The position numbers and the translations under genes were made by a program. From Anaerococcus vaginimassiliensis (GTDB lineage: Bacteria; Bacillota; Clostridia; Tissierellales; Peptoniphilaceae), in NCBI RefSeq assembly GCF_900626155.1, contig NZ_LR130844.1, positions 1,267,109 through 1,331,108 on the forward strand: 64,000 nucleotides of DNA. The letters are read 5' to 3'. Every line of letters begins with the position of its first letter. Position 1 is the first letter of the stretch. Shown piece after piece: positions 45,098 to 54,441 of this stretch. The notes under the pieces are model-generated. The model did no database searches, was not told where the DNA came from, and worked only from the letters and a program-made list of their open reading frames with translations.

Positions 45098-46024
45098 ATG
45101 TACGATATAATTATAATAGGTGGAGGACCAGCAGGTCTAACTGCAGGACTTTATGCTGGAAGAAGTAAATTAAAAACATTGATTATTGAAAAAGCTGTAG
45201 CAGGCGGTCAAATTTCTGGAACAGCTTTTGTAGAAAACTACCCGGGATCAATCCCTGAAGCAACAGGTATGGGATTATCTGAAAGAATGCTAGAGCAAGC
45301 AGAAGAATTCTGTGATATCAAATACGAGGATGTTAAGGAAGTTGAGCTTGAAGGCAAGGTAAAAAAAGTTGTAACTGATGGCGGAGAATATGAAGCTAAA
45401 GTTATAATTATATCATCAGGAGCAACTCACAGAAAACTTGATGTTCCTGGTGAAGATGAATTTGCTAATAGAGGTGTTTCATATTGTGCGACATGTGATG
45501 GACCTTTCTATACAGGTCTTGATATTTACGTTGTAGGTGGAGGAGACTCAGCCCTTGAAGAAGCAAGCTATCTTACAAGATTTGGTAGATCTGTTACAAT
45601 AATCCACAGAAGAGATGAATTTAGAGTAAGCGGTGTTGTTGTAGACAACATCAAAAAGAACGATAAAATTAAATTAGAATTAGACTCTGTTGTAAAAGAA
45701 ATCAAAGGTAGCAAGGAATCAGAAGTTTTAGTAGTTGAAAATGTCAAAACTGGTGAAATAAAAGAATTAAAATCTGATGATAATTCTCCAATTGGGGTAT
45801 TTATATTTATAGGATACATTCCACAAACAGAGATATTTGAAGGCAAGATTGAAATGAATCACGGATACATCCTAACAGATGAAGATATGAAAACAAATGT
45901 CGAAGGTGTATTTGCCATTGGTGATACCAGAGAAAAGAAGGTTAGACAAATGGTAACTGCAGCAGGAGATGGATGTATTGCAGCGGTTCTTGCTAACAGA
46001 TATCTTGAGGGCGTGAATTGGTAA
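45098..46024 (+). CDS. trxB: Thioredoxin-disulfide reductase
   Basis: TrxB passes electrons from NADPH to thioredoxin through FAD and a redox disulfide. The 308-residue protein has the FAD motif GGGPAGLTAGLYAGR, the active-site CATCDGPFY, the NADPH-binding [12 protein letters not shown], and the C-terminal FAIGDTREKKVRQMVTAAGDG. Length and motifs match the low-molecular-weight class. AAGGAGA precedes the ATG. No thioredoxin gene is adjacent. Confidence 0.96.
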   Translation: MYDIIIIGGGPAGLTAGLYAGRSKLKTLIIEKAVAGGQISGTAFVENYPGSIPEATGMGLSERMLEQAEEFCDIKYEDVKEVELEGKVKKVVTDGGEYEAKVIIISSGATHRKLDVPGEDEFANRGVSYCATCDGPFYTGLDIYVVGGGDSALEEASYLTRFGRSVTIIHRRDEFRVSGVVVDNIKKNDKIKLELDSVVKEIKGSKESEVLVVENVKTGEIKELKSDDNSPIGVFIFIGYIPQTEIFEGKIEMNHGYILTDEDMKTNVEGVFAIGDTREKKVRQMVTAAGDGCIAAVLANRYLEGVNW

Positions 46025-46030
46025 AAAAAG

Positions 46031-46059
46031 TTGACAAATTTCTAACAAATAAGTAAAGT
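46031..46059 (+). promoter_or_regulatory. Promoter of the gap gene
   Basis: A perfect TTGACA (46031-46036) is followed after 17 bases by TAAAGT (46054-46059). The gap start is 33 bases downstream, with AGGAGG just before it. Confidence 0.7.
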
Positions 46060-46092
46060 GTATTTGTAGAAAGAATTAATTAGGAGGAAATA

Positions 46093-47100
46093 ATGGCAAC
46101 AAAAGTAGCAATTAATGGATTTGGTAGAATCGGACGTCTCACACTAAGAAGAATCGCCGAAGTAGAAGAAAATATCGAAGTTGTAGCAATCAACGACCTT
46201 ATTGATAAAAAAGGTCTTCTATATGCTTTCAAATACGATACAGCACAAGGTAGATTCAATGGAGACGCTGAACTAACTGAAGACGGATTCAAAATCAATG
46301 GCAAAGACATCAAAGTATTTGCTGAAAGAAACCCAGAAGATCTTCCATGGGAAGAACTTGGAGTTGATATAGTACTAGAATGTACAGGATTCTTTACAGA
46401 AAAAGAAAAAGCAGAAGCTCATATCAAAGCAGGAGCTAAGAAAGTACTAATTTCTGCACCAGGTAAGGGTGATCTAAAGACAATCGTATACGGAGTAAAC
46501 CATGAAATTCTTGATGGTTCAGAAACAGTTGTTTCAGGTGCAAGCTGTACAACAAACTGTCTAGCACCAATGGTTAACGTATTAAAGAATGAATTCGGAT
46601 TTGTTTCAGGTCAAATGTCTACAATCCACGCATACACAGCTACTCAAGCTATCCAAGATACACCAGCTACTAAAAAAGATTTAAGAGGTGGTAGAGCTGC
46701 AGCACAAAATACAATTCCTGCATCAACAGGAGCAGCTAAAGCTGTAGGTAAAGTTCTTCCAGAAGTAGAAGGAAAAATTGACGGATCAGCTCTAAGAGTT
46801 CCAACAATTACAGGATCAATCACAGAACTTTACTCAGTACTAGAGAAAAAAGTAACTGTAGAAGAAGTTAATGCAGCTATGAAAAAATACTCAAATGATG
46901 CATTTGCTTATACAGAAGATGATATAGTATCAAGCGATATCGTAGGTTATCCAGCAGGTTCAGTTTTCGATTCTCAACTTACAAAGATAGTTGAAGGAGA
47001 AAACGGAACACAAGTTGTTAAAACAGTTGCTTGGTATGACAACGAAATGGGATATGTTTCTAACTTAGTTAGAACACTTGACTATCTAGCAAATCTTTAA
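46093..47100 (+). CDS. gap: Glyceraldehyde-3-phosphate dehydrogenase
   Basis: Gap oxidises glyceraldehyde 3-phosphate to 1,3-bisphosphoglycerate with NAD+. The 335-residue protein has the NAD motif NGFGRIGR, the catalytic [10 protein letters not shown], and the segments HAYTATQ and WYDNEMGY. The codon choice is strongly biased, as in the neighbouring pgk and eno. It has its own promoter and a strong terminator after it. Confidence 0.98.
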   Translation: MATKVAINGFGRIGRLTLRRIAEVEENIEVVAINDLIDKKGLLYAFKYDTAQGRFNGDAELTEDGFKINGKDIKVFAERNPEDLPWEELGVDIVLECTGFFTEKEKAEAHIKAGAKKVLISAPGKGDLKTIVYGVNHEILDGSETVVSGASCTTNCLAPMVNVLKNEFGFVSGQMSTIHAYTATQAIQDTPATKKDLRGGRAAAQNTIPASTGAAKAVGKVLPEVEGKIDGSALRVPTITGSITELYSVLEKKVTVEEVNAAMKKYSNDAFAYTEDDIVSSDIVGYPAGSVFDSQLTKIVEGENGTQVVKTVAWYDNEMGYVSNLVRTLDYLANL

Positions 47101-47110
47101 GAGTTAAATT

Positions 47111-47136
47111 AGGCGAGGTAAGTCTCGCCTTTTTTT
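47111..47136 (+). terminator. Intrinsic terminator after gap
   Basis: AGGCGAG (47111-47117) pairs with CTCGCCT (47124-47130) around GTAAGT, followed by TTTTTT. pgk begins 23 bases further on, so pgk, tpiA and eno depend on readthrough or an unseen promoter. Confidence 0.85.
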
Positions 47137-47158
47137 AACGAAAATTACGAGGAGACTT

Positions 47159-48355
47159 ATGAATAAAAAAACTGTAAAAGATTTAGACGTAAAGGGCAAA
47201 AAAGTACTTGTTAGAGTTGACTTTAATGTACCACTTTCTAAAGAAAACAACGAAGAAATCGCTGATGACACAAGAATAAAAGCAGCTCTTCCAACAATTG
47301 ATTACCTATTAGAAAATAATGCTAAGGTTATTCTTATGAGCCACCTTGGTAGACCAAAGGGAGAAGCTAAACCAGAATTTGCTCTAAAACCTGTAGCAGA
47401 TTGGCTAGAAAATCATTACAAAGATAAATTCCACTTCTTCCCAAGCCCAGAAGTTGTAGATGACAAGGTTAAAGAAGAAGTAGCAAATCTTAAAGATGGT
47501 GAAGTTTGCTTAATCGAAAATACAAGATATGTTGCTGGTGAAACTAAAAACGACCCTGAATTTGCTAAAAAACTAGCATCTCTTGCAGACTTATATGTAA
47601 ACGATGCATTTGGTACAAGCCACAGGGCACACGCATCTAACGTAGGTGTTGCAAGTATACTTCCTTCAGCTGTAGGATTTTTAATTGAAAAAGAAATCGA
47701 CGTTATGGGTAAAGCTCTAGAAGATCCAGAACATCCATTTGTTTCAATCCTAGGCGGAGCAAAAGTATCTGACAAAATCGGTGTAATTGAAAACTTGATT
47801 ACAAAAGTTGATACTATCCTAATTGGTGGAGGTATGGCTTACACATTCTTAAAGGCTCAAGGAAAAGAAATAGGTAAATCCTTATTAGAAGAAGACAAGA
47901 TGGATTTATCCCTTGAACTAATCAAAAAAGCAGAAGAAAATAACGTAGAAATCTTACTTCCAGTAGATGTTGTTATTGCTGATGAGATTAAATCAGGAGT
48001 AGAAACTGAAGTTGTTGACATAGATTCAATTCCAGAAGATAAAGAAGCTCTAGATATAGGACCAAAAACAGCAGAACTATTTGCATCAAAGATTAAAAAT
48101 GCCAAAACTGTTGTATGGAATGGACCTATGGGAGTATTTGAAGTTAAAGAATTTGCTAACGGAACAAACAAAGTTGCTGAATCTTTAGCAGAATCTGATG
48201 CAATTACAATAGTAGGTGGAGGAGACTCTGCACTTGCAATAGAGCTAGCAGGATTAAAAGATAAAATTACTCATGTATCTACTGGTGGTGGAGCAAGCCT
48301 AGAGTTTTTAGAAGGTAAAGATCTACCAGGAATTAGTTCAATAGAAGATAAGTAA
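47159..48355 (+). CDS. pgk: Phosphoglycerate kinase
   Basis: Pgk makes ATP from 1,3-bisphosphoglycerate. The 398-residue protein has the N-terminal [14 protein letters not shown] signature, SHLGRPKG, the [11 protein letters not shown] segment, [13 protein letters not shown] and the C-terminal nucleotide-binding [10 protein letters not shown] and [13 protein letters not shown] motifs. A GAGGAG site precedes the ATG. It is 9 bases ahead of tpiA. Confidence 0.98.
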   Translation: MNKKTVKDLDVKGKKVLVRVDFNVPLSKENNEEIADDTRIKAALPTIDYLLENNAKVILMSHLGRPKGEAKPEFALKPVADWLENHYKDKFHFFPSPEVVDDKVKEEVANLKDGEVCLIENTRYVAGETKNDPEFAKKLASLADLYVNDAFGTSHRAHASNVGVASILPSAVGFLIEKEIDVMGKALEDPEHPFVSILGGAKVSDKIGVIENLITKVDTILIGGGMAYTFLKAQGKEIGKSLLEEDKMDLSLELIKKAEENNVEILLPVDVVIADEIKSGVETEVVDIDSIPEDKEALDIGPKTAELFASKIKNAKTVVWNGPMGVFEVKEFANGTNKVAESLAESDAITIVGGGDSALAIELAGLKDKITHVSTGGGASLEFLEGKDLPGISSIEDK

Positions 48356-48364
48356 GGAGAATTG

Positions 48365-49117
48365 ATGCGTAAACCAGTTATAGTAGGAAACTGGAAAATG
48401 AATATGACAGTTTCTGAAGCAGAAAAATTATTAGATGAAATAAAAGCTTTAGATTTAGATGAAAATGTTGAAGCGGGCGTTTGTACACCAGCTATTGACC
48501 TATTAGTAGCTAAAGAAAAGTTGAAAGATACGAGTGTTGGATTTGGTGCACAAAACATGTACTTTGAAGAAAGCGGAGCATTTACAGGAGAAATATCTCC
48601 AACCATGCTTACAGATATCGGAGCAAAATATGTAATATTAGGTCACTCTGAAAGACGTGAATACTTCAAAGAATGTGATTGTTTAATCAACAAAAAAGTA
48701 AAATCAGCCTTAGATCATGATTTAGTTCCTATCCTTTGCTGTGGTGAAACTCTTGAAGAAAGAGAAGCTAACGAACATGAAGCAAAAGTAAAAGCGCAAA
48801 TTGAAAAAGACTTAAAAGATGTGTCAGCTGAAGATATTGAAAAGGTAATAATTGCTTATGAACCAATTTGGGCAATAGGAACTGGTAAAACTGCTTCAAG
48901 CGAAGATGCAGACAGCATGTGCGGATATATCAGAAGCTTAATTGCTGAAACTTACGGTGATGAAGCTGCATCAAAAGTAAGAATCCAATATGGTGGTTCT
49001 GTAAAACCAAATAACGTAGTTGAACTTATGGGCAAAGAAAATATCGACGGTGCCCTAGTAGGTGGAGCAAGCCTAAAAGCAGAAGATTTTAAAGCTTTAG
49101 TTAATTTTAATAAATAA
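48365..49117 (+). CDS. tpiA: Triosephosphate isomerase
   Basis: TpiA interconverts dihydroxyacetone phosphate and glyceraldehyde 3-phosphate. The 250-residue protein has GNWKMNMT with the catalytic Lys, GHSERRE with the catalytic His, AYEPIWAIGTGKTA with the catalytic Glu, and the phosphate-binding YGGSVKPNN. ATG 48365 follows AAGGAGA; the preceding TTG is in frame but too close to the site. Confidence 0.98.
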   Translation: MRKPVIVGNWKMNMTVSEAEKLLDEIKALDLDENVEAGVCTPAIDLLVAKEKLKDTSVGFGAQNMYFEESGAFTGEISPTMLTDIGAKYVILGHSERREYFKECDCLINKKVKSALDHDLVPILCCGETLEEREANEHEAKVKAQIEKDLKDVSAEDIEKVIIAYEPIWAIGTGKTASSEDADSMCGYIRSLIAETYGDEAASKVRIQYGGSVKPNNVVELMGKENIDGALVGGASLKAEDFKALVNFNK

Positions 49118-49127
49118 GGAGAAATAG

Positions 49128-50423
<1,296 letters not shown>

Positions 50424-50431
50424 TAGAATTA

Positions 50432-50461
50432 AAAGGCGGCCTTTAAGGGCTGTCTTTTTTG
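50432..50461 (+). terminator. Intrinsic terminator after eno
   Basis: AAGGCGGCC (50433-50441) pairs with GGCTGTCTT (50448-50456), including two G-U pairs, around a TTTAAG loop. A run of six T follows. Confidence 0.75.
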
Positions 50462-50478
50462 TTATTTATTAAACTAAT

Positions 50479-50514
50479 TATACCATACTTAAAAATAAAT
50501 AAATTGATGGTATA
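50479..50514. repeat. Inverted repeat TATACCAT / ATGGTATA upstream of fhs
   Basis: Perfect 8-base arms at 50479-50486 and 50507-50514 are 20 bases apart, in the spacer between the eno terminator and fhs. It may be an operator; the fhs promoter itself could not be placed with confidence. Confidence 0.45.
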
Positions 50515-50585
50515 TTCATTGTGATAGTTGTTATACATAAGCATAGGCTTAGAAGATAAGTTTGTATTTGAAAGGAAGTGTAAAC

Positions 50586-52241
50586 ATGAAGACAGATATA
50601 GAAATAGCAAAGGAAATTGAGCTTAAAGATATAGATGATATCTGCCAAGAGTTAGGGCTAACTAACTATGAAAAAATTGGAAATTATAAGGCTAAGATTG
50701 ACTTAGAATATTCTAAAAATATGAAAGAAGATTCAAAGTTGATTCTAGTTACAGCTACAAACCCTACTCCAAGTGGTGAGGGAAAGACAACTCTAAACAT
50801 TGGCTTATCTATGGCTCTAAATAGGATTGGAAAAAGTGCAATATCAGTTCTAAGAGAACCTTCCATGGGACCATCCTTTGGTAGAAAGGGAGGAGCTGCA
50901 GGTGGCGGTTACAGTCAGGTACTACCTATGGATGAGATTAACCTTCACTTTACGGGGGACTTCCATGCTATAACTTCTGCTGTTAACTTAGTTGCTGCAA
51001 TTTTAGATAATCATATTTATCAAGGAAATGAAAAAAATATTGATCCAAAAAGAATTGTATGGAGAAGATGTGTTGATTTAAACGATAGAGCACTAAGAAA
51101 CATCATTATTGGTCTTGGAAATAGAACGGATGGTGTAACCCGCGAGGATAAATTTGACATAACTGTTGCAACAGAGATGATGGCTGTTTTATGTCTTGCT
51201 ACAAGTATAGAAGATTTTAAAAATAGAGTAGCGAAGATGATAGTTGCCTTTGATTACGACAACAATCCTGTAACAGTTGATGATATCAGAGCAACTGGAT
51301 CTGTAGCTGTAGTTATGAAAGAGGCATTAAAACCAAACCTTGTCCAAACTACAGAACATACACCAGCTATTATCCACGGTGGACCTTTTGCAAATATTGC
51401 TCACGGTTGTAATTCCCTTCTTGCTACAAAAACAGGACTTGGACTATGTGAATATGTTGTAACAGAAGCAGGATTCGGAGCGGATTTAGGAGCTGAGAAG
51501 TTTAATGATATCAAATGTAGGCTGGGTGGACTTAAACCGAATGCAAGCGTTATTGTAACCTCTATTAGATCATTGAAATATCATGCTGGTATGGATCTTG
51601 AAAATATTGGCGAAGAAAATCTAGATTATTTGGAAAAAGGATTTAGAAATCTAGAAATTCATATTGAAAATATGAGAAAATTTGGAAATAATATTTTAGT
51701 TGCTATCAATAAATTTGCTAGCGATACTGATAAGGAAATTGCATTATTAAAAGAATTAACAGATAAAATGGGAGTAAAGGCCGTGGAAACTACTGTATTT
51801 ACAGATGGTGGAGAAGGTGGAGTAGAACTTGCCAAAAGCCTTGTAGAGATATGCGAAAATGAAAATGAATTTAAGTTTTTATATGACTTGGATAATTCTA
51901 TCAAAGAAAAAATAGAAACAATTTCAAAAGAAATATATAGGGCAAGTGGTGTAGTTTACACTAAAAAAGCTGATAAGGAAATTAAAAGATTAGAAGATCT
52001 TGGCTACAAAAACCTACCAATCTGTATTGCAAAGACACCATATTCACTTTCTGATGATCCAAATATTAATATCAATGACAAAAATTATGAAATAACAATT
52101 AGGGATACTAGAGTAAATGCAGGTGCTGGATTCTTGGTAGCATATACTGGAGATATTCTAACTATGCCAGGCCTTCCAAAGAAAGCAAACGCCTATCAAA
52201 TAGACCTTGACGAGAATAATGAGATAGTTGGCTTATTCTAG
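50586..52241 (+). CDS. fhs: Formate--tetrahydrofolate ligase
   Basis: Fhs makes 10-formyl-tetrahydrofolate from formate, ATP and tetrahydrofolate. The 551-residue protein has the P-loop TPSGEGKTT, the LREPSMGPSFGRKGGAAGGGYSQV segment, NLHFTGDFHAI, and the C-terminal AGFLVAYTGDILTMPGLPK. ATG 50586 follows AAAGGAAGTG; upstream in-frame TTG codons were rejected. The product is the formyl donor for PurN and PurH in the operon that follows, so placement here fits a purine-synthesis role. Confidence 0.97.
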   Translation: MKTDIEIAKEIELKDIDDICQELGLTNYEKIGNYKAKIDLEYSKNMKEDSKLILVTATNPTPSGEGKTTLNIGLSMALNRIGKSAISVLREPSMGPSFGRKGGAAGGGYSQVLPMDEINLHFTGDFHAITSAVNLVAAILDNHIYQGNEKNIDPKRIVWRRCVDLNDRALRNIIIGLGNRTDGVTREDKFDITVATEMMAVLCLATSIEDFKNRVAKMIVAFDYDNNPVTVDDIRATGSVAVVMKEALKPNLVQTTEHTPAIIHGGPFANIAHGCNSLLATKTGLGLCEYVVTEAGFGADLGAEKFNDIKCRLGGLKPNASVIVTSIRSLKYHAGMDLENIGEENLDYLEKGFRNLEIHIENMRKFGNNILVAINKFASDTDKEIALLKELTDKMGVKAVETTVFTDGGEGGVELAKSLVEICENENEFKFLYDLDNSIKEKIETISKEIYRASGVVYTKKADKEIKRLEDLGYKNLPICIAKTPYSLSDDPNININDKNYEITIRDTRVNAGAGFLVAYTGDILTMPGLPKKANAYQIDLDENNEIVGLF

Positions 52242-52290
52242 TTAGTGAACTATGATTTTTGTAAAAATTTGAAAAATTTATTACAAAGAC

Positions 52291-52318
52291 TTGCAATTTT
52301 TTGAAAATTATTTATAAT
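52291..52318 (+). promoter_or_regulatory. Promoter of the purine operon leader
   Basis: TTGCAA (52291-52296) and TATAAT (52313-52318) are 16 bases apart, about 50 bases after the fhs stop. Transcription from here would start near 52325, and would cover a leader of about 230 bases before purF. Confidence 0.65.
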
Positions 52319-52357
52319 ATACTTATATTAAAAATTTAGGGATAGATGGAGGGTATT

Positions 52358-52531
52358 ATGACAAACAATTTTTTATTTAAAAAGAAGTCTAATTTTGAAT
52401 ACATTTTTTCATGTATTTCATACTCTATCTTTGCCTTTATCAAGAAGCTTAGATTTTTAATTGTAATAATTTTCTGTGCGCTTAAAGAGAGTCCAATTTT
52501 GGACTCTCTTTTTCTATGGAAATTTAGTTAG
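52358..52531 (+). CDS. Small hydrophobic leader ORF upstream of purF (57 residues)
   Basis: I do not recognise this product. ATG 52358 follows GGAGGG (52348-52353), one of the best ribosome binding sites in the window. The 57-residue frame is rich in Phe, Ile, Lys and Ser, with a hydrophobic stretch (about residues 15-43, including FLIVIIFCAL). Its last third runs through a strong intrinsic terminator (52484-52514) and stops 24 bases before purF. It could be a leader peptide whose translation controls the terminator, a small membrane protein, or a chance frame. The 314-base spacer holds nothing else apart from the promoter. Confidence 0.45.
   Translation: MTNNFLFKKKSNFEYIFSCISYSIFAFIKKLRFLIVIIFCALKESPILDSLFLWKFS
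52397..52419 (+). other. Hairpin within the purF leader
   Basis: AATACAT (52398-52404) pairs with ATGTATT (52411-52417) around TTTTTC. It lies inside the leader ORF, between promoter and terminator. Whether it takes part in an antiterminator could not be judged by eye. Confidence 0.4.
52484..52515 (+). terminator. Attenuator-like terminator before purF
   Basis: AAAGAGAGTCC (52484-52494) pairs perfectly with GGACTCTCTTT (52501-52511), extendable by AA/TT into the loop, and is followed by TTTC. It stands between the leader promoter and purF with no second promoter visible, so the purine operon must be expressed by readthrough. Confidence 0.85.
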
Positions 52532-52555
52532 AGGAAAGGGTAAATAATTTAAAAT

Positions 52556-53899
52556 ATGAGTGGTTTAGTAGCGATCAAATCAAAAAATAACAAGGCTAAA
52601 AAGTTATTTTATGCACTAAGCTCTATCCAACACAGGGGTCAAGATGCTGCTGGCATTATTCTCTCAGATGGACACAGCTTAACTAGGATAAAGGGACTCG
52701 GTCTTGTAAATGAAATCTTTGATGACGATAATCTAAAAGATTGTTCAGGTGAGTTTGCCATAGGGCATGTACGAAGTTCACCTGAAGGAGCTAATAGAGA
52801 TTATAATGTGGAACCTTTGGTAAGTTTTGCTAAGGGAAACGAGTTTTCTATCGCCCATGATGGAAATTTGGTTAACTATTATAGTTTAAAAGAAAAAGAA
52901 GAAGAAATGGGGATGGCCTTTCATACTCATACCGATAGTGAGTTGATTTTATTATTGATAACTAGATATTTTGAGGGCGATATTGTTAAAGCTATAAGAA
53001 GGGCAATGGAGGATATAAAAGGGGCATATTCTTGTGTCTTGTGTTTACCAGATAAAATAGTTGGATTTCGAGATTATCACGGCATAAGACCGTTATCTAT
53101 AGGATACGATGATGAAAATACTGTCATAGCTAGTGAGAATTGCTCAATAGAAATCCTAGATATTGATAATTATAGAGATGTCAAAGCTGGTGAAATTGTA
53201 GTAGTAGATAAAGATGGAATAAAATCTTATCCTGCAGAAGAAAAAGTAAATTGTAAACATTGTATTTTTGAATATGTATATACAGCAAGACCTGATGCAA
53301 ACATTGAAGATATAAATGCCTACATGTTTAGGAGAAGAAGTGGTGAACTACTCTATGATCAGGCACCTATAGATGCTGATCTAATTTGTCCGGTACCTGA
53401 TTCTGGTACACCCTCAGCTATAGGCTTTGCCCAAAGATCTGGTATTCCTTTTGCAGCGGGACTTGTAAAGAATAGATATATGGGAAGGACCTTTATAAAA
53501 TCTAGCCAAAAAGAAAGAGAACTTTCTGTTAGGTTGAAGCTAAATCCTCAAAAATCTGTCCTAGAAGGAAAGAGAATAGTCTTGGTTGATGATTCTATAG
53601 TTAGAGGAACTACTAGTGCAAAGCTTATCAAAAGAATAAGGAATGCTGGAGCAACTGAAGTTCACTTTAGGGTTACATCTCCACCTTTTGTATATCCTTG
53701 CTACTATGGAGTTGATACTCCCGATAGGGATAAGCTCATAGCATCTAAATTATCTGTAGAAGAAATAAGAGATCAAATAGGAGCTGATAGCTTGGAATTT
53801 CTGTCTTTAGATAATATTTTAAGACTTACAGGAAATCCAGATAATTTCTGTAAGGCTTGTTTTACTGGTGACTATCCAGTAATAAAGGAGAAGGTATGA
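52556..53899 (+). CDS. purF: Amidophosphoribosyltransferase with altered glutaminase site
   Basis: PurF makes phosphoribosylamine from PRPP and glutamine, the first step of purine synthesis. The 447-residue protein has an N-terminal Ntn glutaminase domain (LSSIQHRGQDAAG, GHVR, THTDSE) and a PRTase domain with the PRPP loop VLVDDSIVRGTTS (about 342-354). Cys 233/236, 382, 432 and 435 match [4Fe-4S] ligands of the Bacillus type. The catalytic Cys that should follow the start Met is Ser (MSGLVAI for MCGIVGI), the oxyanion Asn is Asp 102 (AHDGNL), and the YPT after GHVR is SSP. A stop lies two codons upstream, so no Cys can be added by another start. GAGGAAAGGG is 15 bases from the ATG, unusually far. 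Confidence 0.95.
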   Translation: MSGLVAIKSKNNKAKKLFYALSSIQHRGQDAAGIILSDGHSLTRIKGLGLVNEIFDDDNLKDCSGEFAIGHVRSSPEGANRDYNVEPLVSFAKGNEFSIAHDGNLVNYYSLKEKEEEMGMAFHTHTDSELILLLITRYFEGDIVKAIRRAMEDIKGAYSCVLCLPDKIVGFRDYHGIRPLSIGYDDENTVIASENCSIEILDIDNYRDVKAGEIVVVDKDGIKSYPAEEKVNCKHCIFEYVYTARPDANIEDINAYMFRRRSGELLYDQAPIDADLICPVPDSGTPSAIGFAQRSGIPFAAGLVKNRYMGRTFIKSSQKERELSVRLKLNPQKSVLEGKRIVLVDDSIVRGTTSAKLIKRIRNAGATEVHFRVTSPPFVYPCYYGVDTPDRDKLIASKLSVEEIRDQIGADSLEFLSLDNILRLTGNPDNFCKACFTGDYPVIKEKV

Positions 53900-54441
53900 A
53901 TTTAGCTGTATTTATTTCGGGGACTGGCACCAACCTCAAGGCATTAATAGATGCACAAAAAGAAAAATTCTTTGATAGCCAAATAAAATTGGTCGTATCT
54001 AATAAAAATGCCAAAGGCTTAGATTTTGCAAAAGACAATAATATAAACTACATAGTAAGTAAAGATGATGACGAAATATTGGGTGAACTTAAAAAATACG
54101 ATATAGATTTGATAGTTCTCGCAGGATACCTACCTAAGATTAGTAAGAAGCTAATAAATTCATATGAAATAATTAACATACATCCTTCTCTACTACCAAA
54201 GTACGGTGGAAAGGGATATTACGGAATTCACGTTCACGAAGCAGTTTTTGAAAATAAAGAAACTATTAGTGGTGTAACTATTCATCATGTAAATGAGAAT
54301 TTGGATGACGGAGATATAATTATTCAAAAAGAAGTCGACATAAGTACTTGTAAAAGTGCTCAAGAGATAGCAGATAAGATTCTTAAGATAGAACATAAAA
54401 GTTTAAAAGAAGTTATAAAGAAAATGGAGGAAGAAAATTGA
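53896..54441 (+). CDS. purN: Phosphoribosylglycinamide formyltransferase (PurN)
   Basis: PurN transfers the formyl group of 10-formyl-tetrahydrofolate to GAR. The 181-residue protein has the SGTGTNLKALI phosphate-binding loop, the catalytic NIHPSLLPKYGGKG segment (Asn, His), the VTIHHVNENLDDGDII segment with the catalytic Asp, and normal length. It overlaps purF by ATGA and purH by 4 bases, suggesting translational coupling. Confidence 0.97.
   Translation: MNLAVFISGTGTNLKALIDAQKEKFFDSQIKLVVSNKNAKGLDFAKDNNINYIVSKDDDEILGELKKYDIDLIVLAGYLPKISKKLINSYEIINIHPSLLPKYGGKGYYGIHVHEAVFENKETISGVTIHHVNENLDDGDIIIQKEVDISTCKSAQEIADKILKIEHKSLKEVIKKMEEEN

Noticed and set aside
52242-52555. Possible ZTP, purine or THF riboswitch before purF
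   Set aside because: Neither the ZTP consensus (CCG-N2-TGGGCA region) nor purine aptamer loop sequences could be found; only a promoter, an ORF and a terminator were seen.
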